A stretch of 64,000 bases of DNA from Astrocystis sublimbata (Eukaryota > Ascomycota > Sordariomycetes > Xylariales > Xylariaceae). This document shows, piece after piece, positions 11,843 to 25,219 of this stretch. How positions within the stretch are numbered: position 1 is the stretch's first letter; every line of letters starts with the position of its first letter. The DNA lies in assembly GCA_022453515.1 (NCBI GenBank), contig JAJNNY010000012.1, forward strand, positions 496,001 to 560,000, given 5' to 3'. The notes beneath the pieces were generated by a model. That model did not search any database. It saw only the letters and a program-made list of their open reading frames with translations, and had not been told where the DNA came from. A program made the position numbers and the translations under genes.

Positions 11843-12399
11843 GCCGAACTAATATGTACGGCATCATGGGCCAAGCATGGATACCACTATCCCAGTAGGG
11901 AGCGTATAGTATAATTACGTATGAAGAGTATTCCTAGAGATGTCAGATATTTAAGTCTTCCTTTACACCTCCTTGATTACAACAATTTAGGAGTCTTGCT
12001 AAGAGCTTCGTGAAGGGATAGAGATGTCATCAGTCACTAATAGCAATGTCTCCCGCACATGGTATTAGAGGCGATGCGCTCGTTCATTGAAGTATTATCT
12101 GTTCAAGTCATAAGTACTTACTATCGAGTAACTGGGAAGCTTATGAAACCTGGGTACTCAAGTTGTATTACTACGGATAAGTCCCGAATCCATTTCTTTC
12201 TCAACTCTTTTCTCTTTCTGCCTCTAACCTTTGTTATATAGTACAATCGAGCTTCAGATATACCTACCTATGTAGCATAGTCATATACCTGTCACCATTA
12301 AGACTTCAAAGGAGCGAAAGTCGAGTATGGATAACTCCAATCTGCTCGGGCACCGAGGCCATGCCAGAAAGTCATTGCGTCTTTAATCTTGCGGTAATG
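11843..12399. other. intergenic, possible further relic sequence
   Basis: AT-rich and no open frame of note. It may include the remainder of the F-box relic, too decayed to read. Confidence 0.45.
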
Positions 12400-15300
12400 T
12401 TACTCCCGTGCTGCTTCAGTTGGTTCGTCTCGATTGCTGTTGAATGTATGACCGCGGAGCCAACCAAGTGACTTGTGACGACGTAGACCTGAAAAACGTG
12501 CCACGTTGGCATTTCCGCAATCGCCATGAGCGACCTCTTTCACTTGTAGGCTGTTGACGCCTGATAGTTTTATTTCGATATTGCCTGTGGACTTTGCTCG
12601 TTTGATTACTGCCTTGTCTGTGCCGTCTTCGCCATTGTCATGGAGCATCTGCATTTGCACGCAATCTTCGTATGTCTCGGACTCACAACCATCAACAGCT
12701 TTCGAATCGCCCGCCCTGGGATGGGGTGCCAGAAGAGCGTGCGCTGGTGAGAGGAATTGTGAATTCTGTGGAACGTTGGTACGGCACTCAATCTCAGCCC
12801 AGGTGGCAGTTTCATCTCCAGCCTGGGATTTACGAGTCTCTTTAGTGTTACCATTCGCTGGCGAACGTCTCGCGCCGCCATCACTACTAGATGGCAACCT
12901 TGGCCTCCCGCCAGATGGGGAGCGACGCTTCACCATGGTACCTATCTGCCGATCCAGAGCTTGAACTTCTCGATATCCTTCCGCAGTGGGGGGGACTTCC
13001 AGCTCAGGATACTCCGAAAATCGTCGAGGCTCGGTGATATGCTGGGTCGAAGTTCCATCCGCTGTTGAGCGCCCAAGAGAGCCTGTGTGTGTCAAGATTT
13101 TGTTCCACCCAAACTTCAACGCTTTCCCGACTTGATTCGATAAAGTTCGAGATCTGAAAGTCGTCATTCTGGTTCTCGGTTGTGACATATCTTCCTCTCG
13201 CGAGAGAGGGTCTTTTCGTGTAACGGCCGCAAAATCCCAACTGTTAACCTTATCTCTTACCCCAGCCGGTGCCGATCTCTGCTCACGCGTGTGTGAGGGC
13301 CACTTCGCCCACGACTCTGGTGGAGTCCGTAACTTGCGACGCTGTCGTTTGGGAGTATTGGTTCTTGGTTCTACTTGGTTGTGTCGTTGCACGTCCTCGG
13401 CCTGATTGCACAAGGATGTCAGTTGATATCCGTTGTAGTAAAGAGTAGCCCGTGAATCAAGGACTGTTTGTTATATATTCTAGGGCGGAATAGACTATTA
13501 AGACAACATTTGCCTCGAATACAGTCAAAAGGGGGGACGAGGGTTGTGGCCTACCTGAAGCTGCTCGACCCATTCTTGGAGGACACCAGTTTGTAGGTCT
13601 ATAGTATCCCTGGTTTCTGCCTCGCTAGTTGACTTCAGCTTCTTTGGAAATCTAGGCGGCGGGTAGGCGCTGGCAATTATGCTGTCCATTTTCTGATCTT
13701 CGTCGTGCGTCCCAGTAATACTGCGACGAAGACTAGTTGCGGATATAGGGCGTGGCCTCATACTGCTAATGCTTGGTTTAGATAACGGCACCTTGATCAA
13801 TTTTGCTCTCCCTGGGCAGGGACGAGGTCCTTCTTCTAGTTTGTCGATGTGCAGGCTCGAACATGCGCCAATCTTGTTTAGATCAGGGAGCGGGTATTGG
13901 AGGCTATTCGAGGGTAGCCCAAGTGACTTCAACGTGCTGGGCCTTGAAAATTCCGTCAGATGAGACTCTGCATCGCTGCGGCTCCTATTCGCTTCTGTGT
14001 GCGAACTCGAGGCTCTAGATCTTCTCGGCAACGCTAGGTACAGCTTGGAGAATATTGAACCTTTCCCACTGATCAAGGCCTTGGGATCATCAAATTCCTC
14101 TCGAAACCTGCTGCGCACTGGAGTCTTAGGAGATATGCGTGATGGAGTCAGACCAAAACGTTTCTTAATCGACTTGAGCTCTTCCTCTCGCTGCCTGAAA
14201 CTTGCTGTTTCCGAAACATTGCTAGATAAGACCTCAGCAAGAGAAAGTTGTGATGTATCCGGCTTCGATCTGGAGTGACGTAGTGATGGTGTTCCGCCAA
14301 AAGCGGTTTGATATGAGCTGATATCTGAACTCTCATTGGTCGCTGCGCGATAGGGACTTACGGGCGCTGACATGGTTGTTAGACTGGGCGATGCTTAATC
14401 GGATATCGATTTAGTCTTCGCTTACCGTATATTGAAGAAAGAGGTTGTAGTATCCTTCGGCTTCCTATCATTTCTGGTAAGCTGGGGCGGGAATCACCAA
14501 GGGTGGCTTGTCGACTATTAGGTCGTGTGGTATAACGGGAGGAGGCATAACGCGAGGATACGTCGTGGATTTGCTCCTCCGTAATTGAATCTTCTGGTGT
14601 ATGTGTAATTTCCATCTGACTCGAAACCCGGCGTCGAGCGAAGAAATCCGTGTTAGGCGTATCTACTGCACTTCCTTCCTCCTCAGGTATGTGCCCCGAT
14701 GTTTCTGGCCAAGATTCCAGGGTATTCGCTTGTGACATTGAACTGCTACTAGTCACCCGATCCTTAGACGATGGAAACCTTGCGGCTTTCACAAGCTTCT
14801 GTGAACCCTCGACTTCCTGTTGTAAAAGGGACCGATGGGGGTGTTCTGGTACCATCTCACTGTGTGGTTGATTTGCACGAGTCGACGTGCAATGTAAGTC
14901 TTGAGTTCGCAACCACACGTCTAGTGGCGAGTGGCGACCATCGCTCGTCCCAAATGAATGGCTAGAGATGTCGTTTGCTTTGTGATCCATCTCGGGGTAA
15001 GTGGAGTCTTCAAATGGTGTTGTTTGGCTAGTGTCACCAGTCTCGTCCAGCATAGTCGGGTTGCTGAAGTTGGTAGCAGTGTCTACTTCATGCATCGGGG
15101 CAGCGCCACCTTGCCGCTTGACAGAGAGGGTAGCAGATTCAGGCGACCGAGGGCAAGATGGCTGCCCTGTCTCTACTAACGGCTCGATATAGCTTTCGAT
15201 GTGTATTGCGCTGTAAGACAAGCGCCATGAAGCAGTTGAGGGCGAATCACGACCGCTTCCCCCTAGAAGGTGGACAGGGGTAAGATACGGTGGCGTTGGC

Positions 15301-16064
15301 GTCCGGAAAGCATGCGCTATCTTGTCAAGTGACAGATTGCATTGCTGGTATGAATTGTTAAGAGATCCTCTTACCGATCCTGAGTAACTGCTGCGCGGTG
15401 AACGTCGTTCTCGTGCTCCACGAACAACCGTTGCTGCGGACATTGATGTTTCAGGCAAAGCACCGATCTCCTTTGTAGTGTCTTCCTCGTTGACACTGGA
15501 GACAGAGAACTCAATTGCATCTCTAGGCCCACCCCCAGATAGTTCGGGTTCTCTGCAGTTGTTAATGCTAGGGCGCCCAATAGGGGTGAGCCTTATATCG
15601 TCGTCGTCGTCCTCTTCTTCTTCGCTCTTCAGTTCCTCCTGGATACGCTTGTGCATTAGTCGCTTGAGCTCTGCACGTCGAGCAAGCTCCTCATCACTGT
15701 TGCCAATAGTAGGCCGTGAGGCGGACTTGGTATCGGCCCGGTGGGACAATCGCCGGATCAATCTGATCCTGAGGGATCCTAGGGTGCCCGTGTTGGGCTC
15801 ATGTGCATCTCGTTCTGGGCCCTCCTCATCTGAGTCGTCCACATCGACAGTTTCGGGATCAACAAGGTTATGGTATGCGTGATCCCGAAGCTGTGATGGG
15901 TTTCGAGACGCTAATAGGGACGAGAGATACATGTCGGTGTCAGATCTAGAGAGCGTCTTGGACAACCTGGCACGAGGGGGCTGAATGGGAAGTTCAATGG
16001 CTTCTGTTTTGGTCTCCGTCTCGGCAAACTGGCGATTGCAGCAACAGCATAGAATCGACATCAT
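12400..16064 (-). CDS. large, mostly disordered protein of unknown function
   Basis: Three exons join in phase: 16064-14426, 14366-13555 and 13401-12400, for about 1150 residues. The first intron has a GTAAG donor and CATGTCAG acceptor; the second has GTAGG and AATCAG. The protein opens with MMSILCCCCNRQF, a cysteine cluster that looks like a palmitoylation/membrane-attachment site (inference). An acidic KSEEEEDDDDDIR block lies near residue 165 and a long Ser/Thr/Arg-rich low-complexity body follows. A short helical block (RQREEELKSIKKRFGL) sits at about residue 605. The C-terminus is basic. I recognise no enzyme or binding domain. Its size and preserved frame across introns argue for a real gene. 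Confidence 0.7.
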
Positions 16065-18892
16065 TCAAGAGAATCAGCGAGAAGACGAAGACGAGGAGGG
16101 GCTGTAACCATGGCCGCTTGTATAAAGGAATCGATTATGACAAGTAGCCAGACCCCGGCTAGGACCTGGGTGGTTGAAAGGTTGAGGTGAAGATCGTCGG
16201 CCATGCCCCCAGAGCAGACTCTTCTCTCGTCGTTTCTTGACAGAACCCATGATCACTGCCACTCGATACTGCCTTGAGAGGATGGGTTGAAACGGAAAGT
16301 ACCACGTGCATACTGACGAAGGTCATCTGCTTATTAGGTATGGGCTAAGCAGGTAGAAGGCCACGGGCGACTACCTTTCGCGTTAAGGACTGATATCAGC
16401 TGGACCTTCCTCTGAACGTTGGCAAATAGGAAAGAATGCTCGAGTTGTGATCAACAGATGATGTATTGAGTGAGATATGGGCAGCGATATATGTAGGTTC
16501 CGAGGGCCGCCGCACGATTCTACTCTACCTAGGTACTCCAAGTATAATGCCAACCTGAGATAGGTGATGGATGGGCGTCGTCCTTGAAAGTCTTTCCAGC
16601 CCTGAGCTTGAGGTACCCGATATAGAAGAGAGCGCGCTGGTGCTCGCAGACGACATGCCTACATGATGTACCTATGTAGGTCCTTAGGGAAGGTAGTCGG
16701 AAATGTACCCGACGTAAGGCAGGTAGCTCGACGCACGTGCGTGTGCGTGCCTGACCATGCAGGTTGTTGTGGCTTCCTCCTGTATGTTGTGGCTAGGCAA
16801 ACATTCGTACGTCAAGTCCAAGGCCTAGCCTGCTCTGCTTCCTGTCTCCTGCTCAGGTCTCTGCTCCATTGATGCAACATATCTTGGATATTAATGGGCA
16901 ACCTCAATGTGGAAAACCGTTATAAGGTAGGCACCGACCAAACTGGATGTATCAGGCAATCGTGCAGTTTTATTTTATGTTTTGTTAATGACCCAGACTG
17001 AAGTGCTATTAATATTTGAAAAAACAAAACTTACTTGACATACCTAGCTGATGGAACAGATCCGAGTATTAGTAGTGTTGACCAAGTACGTAGCTCAAGT
17101 AGGTACAGTTTTGAGGTTCTATAGTCAGTCAGACACATTGTAGGTAGTTAAATGTTCATCGCTTTGACACGTGTATGCGAGGGAGTATAATGATGCCTTG
17201 CATTTGAGGCAACCATTATAAAGAAAAGATATCCGCATTGTAGTATTGCACCCGGTGTCGGCAGTGGACAGGCATGATAAAAGATCCTTCCCGCTCGAGT
17301 GAGATGCTACCGTGTGCCAAGCAATAGGACAGAGGAATAAATACCTAGAAGACCTATATACTGCAATCTCTAAACACCCAAGGCTGGTTTCACCTTTTCG
17401 GAGAGACTGTACTGGCGGTGAGTGCGATATTACCTACTTACCTACCTACCTCGCCTACCACCCGAGCCACCTACACGCCGTGAAGCTATCGCGCTTGGCA
17501 CGTCGACACGGCAACCCGCAGTTGCGAACAGAATTCGATTACGAAAAATCCTACTGGTGATAATCCGAAAATCAGGAGAACAGACTAATGCACGTTCCGT
17601 CGTGTAGTGTTTGGTTTTTGGATGGCTAGGATGGCAAGGATCGGTATGGAGCCGGCTCCTGGCCGGACGGACTCGTTTGTCGACGGGTAGCTTCGCGATG
17701 ATGATTGGAAGAAGCGATACCGATGCGGGGCACAGGAGACAGACACCACGGCAGGCAATCTAAATGGGTCGGTGGACAGATGTAAGTGCAGTATCCCCGC
17801 CGTGCCCGCCTGCACATGGGCCGTAATCACGCATGTTCGTGCATCGATGGCTTCATCCTGGAATCCATGTGTTGCTGATACAGTAAGTCGGGACGAGAAA
17901 CAGATAGATCACCGCCCTGTACTGGAGAGACTGTCAAGGCAGTGTAGAGACGGCAGAGCAGGTAAGTGGCAACCGTACACTGCTTAAGTGCTTAGCATTT
18001 TGTGTTCTGTCGAGGTCTCCAGTGGGAGAGTGAGAATGCTAGGCGCCGGCGATGGAAAACGACGTTGTCTGGCAGTCTGGATCACCCTAGCGTACCCAAA
18101 GTCGCCCGGTACGCGGATCACCGTCGGTTCGCTCGGCGATCCTCTTGCTTATCGCTTGGCTCCGTCGTAGGTACCTCCTAGGCGAGCCTAGGTAGTGCTC
18201 ACTGCTCAGCTCCAGCAATTCCTTCTGACCGCTCTCGGAGTGAGTCGAGACTCGACCCCTCGTGCAGAAACCCGTATGCCTATCGAGTGCGCTAGTGGAA
18301 AATATTTGCTGACTGTAAAGGCTCTGCCCCGCCAACCCTGCACGGGCTCGCCTGCCCAGGACCCTGCCATGCTGCTAACCTGCCCCCTACCTTCACCCCC
18401 GAGTTCTCCCCGGAGACGGCGCTGGCCAGACGAACTGGGCCAGCCGACCAGCCAGATGCCAGCCTGAGGACTGAGCAACCCCTCCATGGGGTGGCACAAC
18501 CTCGATGCCCCACCATCGCTTGGCGTAATTGGTCCCTGGAGCTCCGATGAACCCCTCCTCACCGTTCATTGCTTAGTCTACCGTCAGCTCGATTTTTCTT
18601 CTTATTGTTGTCCTTCCCCTTCCAAACCGGTCGCTTTCCCTTTCTCTTCTCATTCCCATCCTCCACATCCCCTCACACCTGCTCTTCCCTCTCGATTGTT
18701 GCTCTCTTGGTCGGCAACAGTCTATCTCTATTCTCTGCAGATTGATTAGAGCAGTAGAAGCGATCCGGTATGCCTTGCGTCTATCCCCGTCATGCATGCA
18801 CACTCAACCCACAACGGCTATTAACCCTCTCTTCGCCATACAGAAACAGAAACATATTCTTCCACAAGCAGGTATTCCGAGCCAGCGCCAAG
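16065..18892. other. 2.8-kb intergenic region with CCTA tracts
   Basis: Divergent upstream region of the large unknown protein and the methionine synthase. It holds CCTA/TAGG tracts (17431-17460 is the longest) and a C/T-rich stretch from about 18594 to 18740. The latter fits a pyrimidine-rich promoter or leader of a highly expressed fungal gene. No gene seen. Confidence 0.5.
17431..17460. repeat. CCTA-tetranucleotide tract
   Basis: Consecutive TACCTAC units with small interruptions, inside the 16-19 kb intergenic region. Confidence 0.7.
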
Positions 18893-21329
18893 ATGGTTCA
18901 CTCTGCCATTCTCGGTTTTCCCCGTATGGGTGTAAACCGTGACCTGAAGAAGGCAACTGAGGCTTGTGAGTACAAGAGGTTTCACCAGGATACTGGTCTG
19001 ACACAGTGTGGCTGACTCGTATGTCTAGACTGGGCTGGCAATCTTTCCCAGGCCGACCTTTTGGCCGAGGCGAAGCGTCTCCGTCTCGCCCACTGGAAGA
19101 TCCAGAAGGACGCCGGTGTCGACGTCATCCCCAGCAACGACTTTGCTCTTTATGATCAGGTCCTTGCCCACATCCAGGACTTCGGTGTAAGTCTTCTTTG
19201 TCAAAACTTGACCTGGTACCTACCTCTGGTGAACTTTGCTGACATGCCATTGCTCACAGGCTGTCCCCGAGCGCTACTCCAGCGCCGGCCTCGACCGTGT
19301 CGATGAGTACTTCGCCATGGGCCGTGGCCACCAGAAGGGAGGCGTCGATGTTCCTAGCTTGGAAATGGTCAAGTGGTTTGACTCCAACTACCACTACGTC
19401 AAGCCTACCCTACAAGACAACCAGACTTTCACCCTCACTTCCAGCCCCAAGGCTGTCAACGAGTTCGTCGAGGCCAAGGAAGCCGGCATTGTGACCCGGC
19501 CCGTCCTTGTTGGACCTGTTTCTTTCCTGCACCTCGGCAAGGCCGACCGTGGCCAGAGTGTCGACCCTATTGACCTCCTCGACAAGCTACTACCAGTCTA
19601 CGAACAGCTCTTGACCCAGCTCAAGGAGGCCGGTGCTGAGACTGTCCAGATCGACGAGCCTGTCCTTGTCTTTGATCTCCCTTCCAAGGCCAAGGCTGCC
19701 TTCAAGCCTGCCTACGAGAAGCTCGCGAGCCTCGGTGACAAGATCCCCAAGCTCGTCTTCACCACATACTTTGGTGACATCGTCCACAACCTTGAGGCCG
19801 TCCCCAAGGAGGTCTTCGCCGTACACGTTGACCTGGTCCGCAACCCTGAGCAGCTTGACACCGTCATCTCCGCTCTTGGCCCCAAGACCATTCTATCAGC
19901 TGGTGTTGTCGATGGTCGCAACATCTGGAAGACCAACTTCAAGCGTGCCATCGAGACTGTCGAGGCTGCTATCCAGAAGCTCGGCAAGGACCGTGTCATT
20001 GTCGCGACATCCAGCTCTCTCCTCCACACTCCTCACACGCTTGCGAGCGAGAAGAAGCTTGATGCCGAGGTCGCTGATTGGTTCTCTTTCGCCTCCGAGA
20101 AGGCTGTTGAAGTTGCCATCATCGCTAAGGCCGTCACCGAAGGCCCTGCCTCCGTCAAGGAGGCTCTAGAGGCCAATGCCAAGTCCATGAATGCTCGCGC
20201 CACATCCAAGCGCACCAACAACCCCGAGGTCAAGGAGAGACAGTCCAAGATCCAGGCCTCGGACTACGACCGCAAGTCGCCATTCGCCAACAGAATCTCA
20301 CAACAGGAGAAGAAGCTCAACCTGCCCCTATTCCCTACCACCACCATTGGTTCCTTCCCCCAGACCAAGGAGATTCGTGTCCAGCGAAGCAAGTTCACCA
20401 AGAAGGAGATCACAGAGGCGCAATACGACAAGTTCATCGAGCAGGAGATTGACATGAACGTCAAGATCCAGGACGAGCTTGACCTTGACGTTTACGTGCA
20501 CGGCGAGCCAGAGCGTAACGACATGGTTCAATACTTCGGTGAGCGCCTCGATGGCTACACTTTCACCACCCACGCCTGGGTCCAGAGTTACGGTTCCCGT
20601 TGCGTCCGACCCCCTATCATTGTCGGTGACATCTCCCGTCCGGCCCCCATGACGGTCAAGGAGTCCAAGTACGCCGTATCAGTGTCCAAGAAGCCCATGA
20701 AGGGCATGTTGACTGGTCCTGTCACCTGCTTGCGGTGGTCCTTCCCTCGTGATGATGTCCACCAGTCTGTCCAGGCTGAGCAGCTCGCCCTGGCTCTGCG
20801 TGATGAGGTTGTTGACTTGGAGAAGGCCGGCATCGACGTCATCCAGGTTGATGAGCCCGCTCTGCGTGAGGGTCTTCCTCTACGCTCTGGGAAGGAGCGT
20901 GAGGCGTATCTCAAGTGGGCCGTGAAGGCCTTCAAGCTCTCCACTGTCGGCGTTGAGGACTCGACTCAGATCCACTCCCACTTCTGTTACTCCGAGTTCC
21001 AGGACTTCTTCCACGCTATCGCTGCGCTTGATGCCGATGTGCTGTCTATTGAGAACAGCAAGTCTGACTCCAAGCTGCTCGGCGTTTTCGTTGACGAGGC
21101 CTACCCCCGTCACATTGGCCCTGGTGTCTACGATATCCACTCGCCCCGTGTGCCCAGCGAGCAGGAGATCAAGGACCGCATCGAGGAGATGCTCCAGTAC
21201 CTCAAGCCTGAGCAACTCTGGATCAACCCTGACTGCGGTCTCAAGACCCGCCAGTGGAAGGAGACCAAGGAGGCGCTGATCAACATGGTCAACGCCGCCA
21301 AGCACTTCCGTGCCAAGTACGCCAAATAA
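18893..21329 (+). CDS. MET6: cobalamin-independent methionine synthase
   Basis: Transfers a methyl group from 5-methyltetrahydropteroyltri-glutamate to homocysteine, in the cytosol. Exons 18893-18965, 19029-19186 and 19260-21329 join in phase to about 766 residues, the usual length. The start MVHSAILGFPRMGVNRDLKK is the conserved MetE N-terminus. The C-terminal catalytic barrel has FPTTTIGSFPQTKEIR, the substrate loop DVIQVDEPALREGLP, and zinc ligands in HSHFCYSEF and NPDCGLKTR. Codon use is strongly biased to C-ending codons, as expected for an abundant protein. The neighbours are unrelated. Confidence 0.96.
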
Positions 21330-22370
21330 GCAGCTTTGGATAAGTAATCCAGTTGCTTGTACATCATAGAAGCACTTTTCTCTCCTCCTATTTTTTTTCC
21401 CGCATTTCATAAGTAAGCATATATGCGCCGGACCGGGCATTTGTCCTTCGATTTCAACATCGGCGTTCTTTCAGGCATGGGTTTTGAACACATGAACTTG
21501 TCATATACCAAAAGTGTTACACGGGCAAGCAGGCGGTCGGGAAACTGGAGTATTCAACACAGCATTTAAAGCGGCGGGAAAGGAAATATGATACCACGGT
21601 CCATCAACCGGACCTGGGGAGATGGCGTTTACTGGAATTTGATTAGCATATTCCGGAGAGGCAACAAAATTGCCCTGTGCAGATGTAGTAGTAGTTGCGA
21701 TGAAGCTGACTGTGAGCCCTTCAACTGGGCAAGAGTCAGGAAGAGAATGAATGATAATCGGTGTCAGAGACGGTTGTCTACCGTCCCTTGACTTTGAAGC
21801 CATACTTTGTCTCCCTGCATCTCGAGAGTGACATCTGTTTACTAATCTCAACTCGCTTGCTCGTAGGCTCGAAGAATCATAGGGGCAGAAGAAGGTAGTA
21901 GACGCAAGTAAGCTTATGGTCGCAACAACATTTCACAACAAGTGTGATGTGATTTGTGCGTAGATACGAAAACCTCGAGAGCCACCAGACTATGCATAGA
22001 TGATTTCTCACTAGAGATAGAGAGACACACTTGTGTGGCTCCCTCGAAGTGCGCAGCTTGACCAGACGATAGATCAACTAGGGTTGGTTTCACACAGCTT
22101 GATTGTGCGTTTTGGTGTACGCTAGACATCGACGGTTCTTGGTAGATCATTCCACGCTGACGCTAAGGCCTCCTTCCCCTCCTGCATAGTACATGTATGT
22201 ACACTAAAGGGAGGCACCTACCGTTGGTACCTGCCTGCCTACACCATCTCACCTCGTATCTTCATCGCCCGTGCTTACTAGAAAGCAAGATACCAGTAGG
22301 TTGAAGTTGTCCCGAGCGAGCGAGAACTTGCCCATAAGCGGATACTCACTATTGGGGCACACCAGACGAG

Positions 22371-22393
22371 CAGATCCAGATCCAGATCCAGAT
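22371..22393. repeat. AGATCC hexanucleotide repeat
   Basis: Three full AGATCC units and one partial unit, intergenic. Confidence 0.85.
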
Positions 22394-24340
22394 GCAATGG
22401 CTCGTGATAGTACTACAATGTAGGGTTCTCATTGTGGCACAACAGTGATCTACTTTATTTTCCATTCTCTTTTCTTATCTGCTGCGGACTCCGGGCGAGA
22501 ATTGGTAGGCTGGGTCAGAGATCAGCTGAAAATTGTTTGTACTTGTGATTGGCTATAAGGGGAGCAATACGGCGCAAAAAGTATAACAGATAACCTTAAG
22601 GTATGTTTTAGGTTACACGTAGCCCGTACCCTTAAGGCTTTCCTTTGTGTGACTCCTTCGGCACGATAGTGGATATGGTCTCGGAAACAGATGTCGGAAA
22701 CAGAACAAACAAGAATAACCTGGCGGGTCGCGGCCTGAAATGAGCTTATCGTCAGTCAATATGCGTATGATTTTATCTTTATGTGAAATGAAGGACATGA
22801 CATTGGATGTCTTGTTGTAATCAAACCAGGCATCGGACAATTGATTGATCACTGCATCTGCAGACAAGTCTTCTCTTTGCGCTCGCTCATTACCGCTCCA
22901 TTTTCGCTCCATTTTGCGACCGAGGATTCTAGAATCTGGAGCTAGAGAGTGGCACGATGCACTTCCGCCAGTCCAAGCTTCTCTCACGGTCAAGACGAGG
23001 CCGTTGTGTAGATCACGCGTTTCAGCAACCAGTCTACCTTGAAAACATTGCGTCGGCGTGGTGGATCAATTGTTTCGACATGAGGACGAGAACCAAGGCT
23101 TTGAGAGCCTGGCTTGTCTGCTGCTTGCCTGCCAACCGAGCCAACGCCTGTCCGTCGAAAGAGGAGCGAGACGTGCGAGAGTAGGCGAGAGGTACATGAA
23201 TGCAGGTACTGTAAATTTTTAGTGTTCATCATCAGCCCCTTGCATGATGACAGAATCCGATAATCCAACAAAGGATTCCGACAACTAAGCAGCCAGGCAC
23301 CGACCTATCACAGCATGCGGTGATTTCCGACCATGCAATCAGCGGGTGGGCAATTATACTCCTCCTTCCTTCGCCCACGATGGCACAAAGAATGAACCTT
23401 GAAGTGATCGAGCATCCTCCCGTTGAATCACACGTGGTTGCACACAATCTGGAGACAACGACCTGGCCAAAGGTGCCGTCATTTCGGCCATCATGCTCTC
23501 ACTTTGTGTTTGTCCAGAGGCAGGCCGGGGCACGATCCATCCGGCTGATGGCGGCTGGGCTAGAGCACTGTCAGTATAACATACCAGGTTCAGGCTCACA
23601 AAACTAATCCTTGCATCGGAAACACTCCGTATTTGGCTTTGGCTGTGTTGTATGATCGTACCTAGGTACATGATAGACATTGTTGAGTAATTAAGTCAGA
23701 TCGACAGATGGATGACGTTCGCCTAAGGAAAAGCTCTCCTCCCGAGCCTCCAGTCATAAGTCCCTCGCCCATGCCTCGCATGCTTCACGATCGCACCAAG
23801 CGAGGACGGGATTTAGCTATCACGGTTGCAACGGCGGGTGATCGGTTTAGTTGATCGGTTTAGACTAAGTGTTCGTCAAACGGGCATTAAAACAGTTGCG
23901 AATAGGCGTCGGCCGCTCTTTGACGTGTGCGCAAATTGTTTGGACAAGTTTGGACAAGTTTCGTTTCCCGTGGCGTGGCGCGGCACGCGGAACAGCCATC
24001 TATCACACCTATCACTCACTATAACCTTTTGGGCCCTTGAGGTTGGGTCGTCCAAGTCTCTGTGTACATTGCATGAACAGGCTGGCTGTACGGTAGACCT
24101 AGGTATGCAGTACGTGGAAGCCAAGAGAACTCTGCCCGTGTGCCCTAGTCCCTGATTGGTTAGGTCCCCTGTTTCACGATGATGTACCTGCATATCGCGG
24201 CAGGGGCCTCACCACGACAGAAATGAAATGGCAGGTGGAGCGGGCTGGGTATTCCAGCTGGAGGTGTGGGTCTCAGGGGTAAGCGCCAGCGCCCGAACAC
24301 CTGGGCAGCTGGGCTGGACTCTTTTTCCCTACCATTTTTT

Positions 24341-24388
24341 TTCTCTCTCTCTCTCTCGCTCGCTCGCTCTCACTCTCTCACTCTCTCC
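24341..24388. repeat. CT-rich microsatellite
   Basis: TC/CGCT/CACTCT dinucleotide-like tract, entirely pyrimidine-biased on the + strand, upstream of the secreted protein gene. Confidence 0.85.
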
Positions 24389-25219
24389 ATAGCCACGCCA
24401 CACCCACTCCCGGCCAGCCTCCCCTTGTCTCGCTCCCCTCCACCCTCGCCCCCCCTCTTTGCCCATAATGTTTGTTCGTTAAGTGTTCAGACCAGGTTCA
24501 GACCGGCCGCCCACCCCAAGCCGTCCAATGGCTTGCTGAGCTACCCAGCACATGGAGCCACACCACGTAGGATTCCTACCTATGTACATCCTGGCCAGAG
24601 TGCCAGTCGAGGGATGGCATGGCATGGATTGGCAGGCTTTGCCCGTGGTCTACAGCTTGCACTAGCCACCCAGCCAACCAGCCAACCAGCTCGCCCAGCA
24701 GCACCTCTAATCCAAAATTGTGAGAGGGGGTCGGGCTCGGTCTGGGTGGTGAGTGGTTGGTTGAGTGGGTAGTCAGACTGGCTGGCTGCACTGGCTCGAT
24801 CGAGTAAAAAAGGGCGGCCCTCCATGTCGGGTATACCCTCTCTTTTCTCCTTTCTCTCCTCACCCACTGCGCGTTCTTTGTCCACCTGAGTGTATCTCCA
24901 GTCTCTCTTTCAACCCTTCGACGCTGTCCGTCTTTCACATTCATTCCCGCATAGCTAGCTGTGTTCGCTTCTTCGCACATACCGTTCCTTCTGACAACCT
25001 AAGCAACTGTGTCTGCTCAGCTTCTGCGGAATCGACTTTCGCTCTTTTTCAACTGCATTGCATCTTGCAATCGTCCGCTCCTTTAGACGACGCTCCGAAG
25101 TACCATTCTCTATCCGAGACCAGATCACCCAGTAGAACCGCAACTCGCTCAAGTCGTGAGATCCAGTGAAAACCAACTAGACCAAAAACATCTCGCATCA
25201 ACCACCAAAATCCATCAAG

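Larger units (their letters stand above)
21330..25219. other. 3.9-kb intergenic region, no gene seen
   Basis: Both strands show only short ORFs without recognisable composition or splice-linked continuation. It contains an AGATCC repeat at 22371 and a CT-rich tract at 24341. From about 24800 to 25219 a C/T-rich leader precedes the wall-protein gene. A small species-specific gene cannot be excluded. Confidence 0.5.

Noticed and set aside
21501..21851. 116-codon minus-strand frame downstream of MET6
   Set aside because: No recognised content, low-complexity, and it lies in the expected 3' region.
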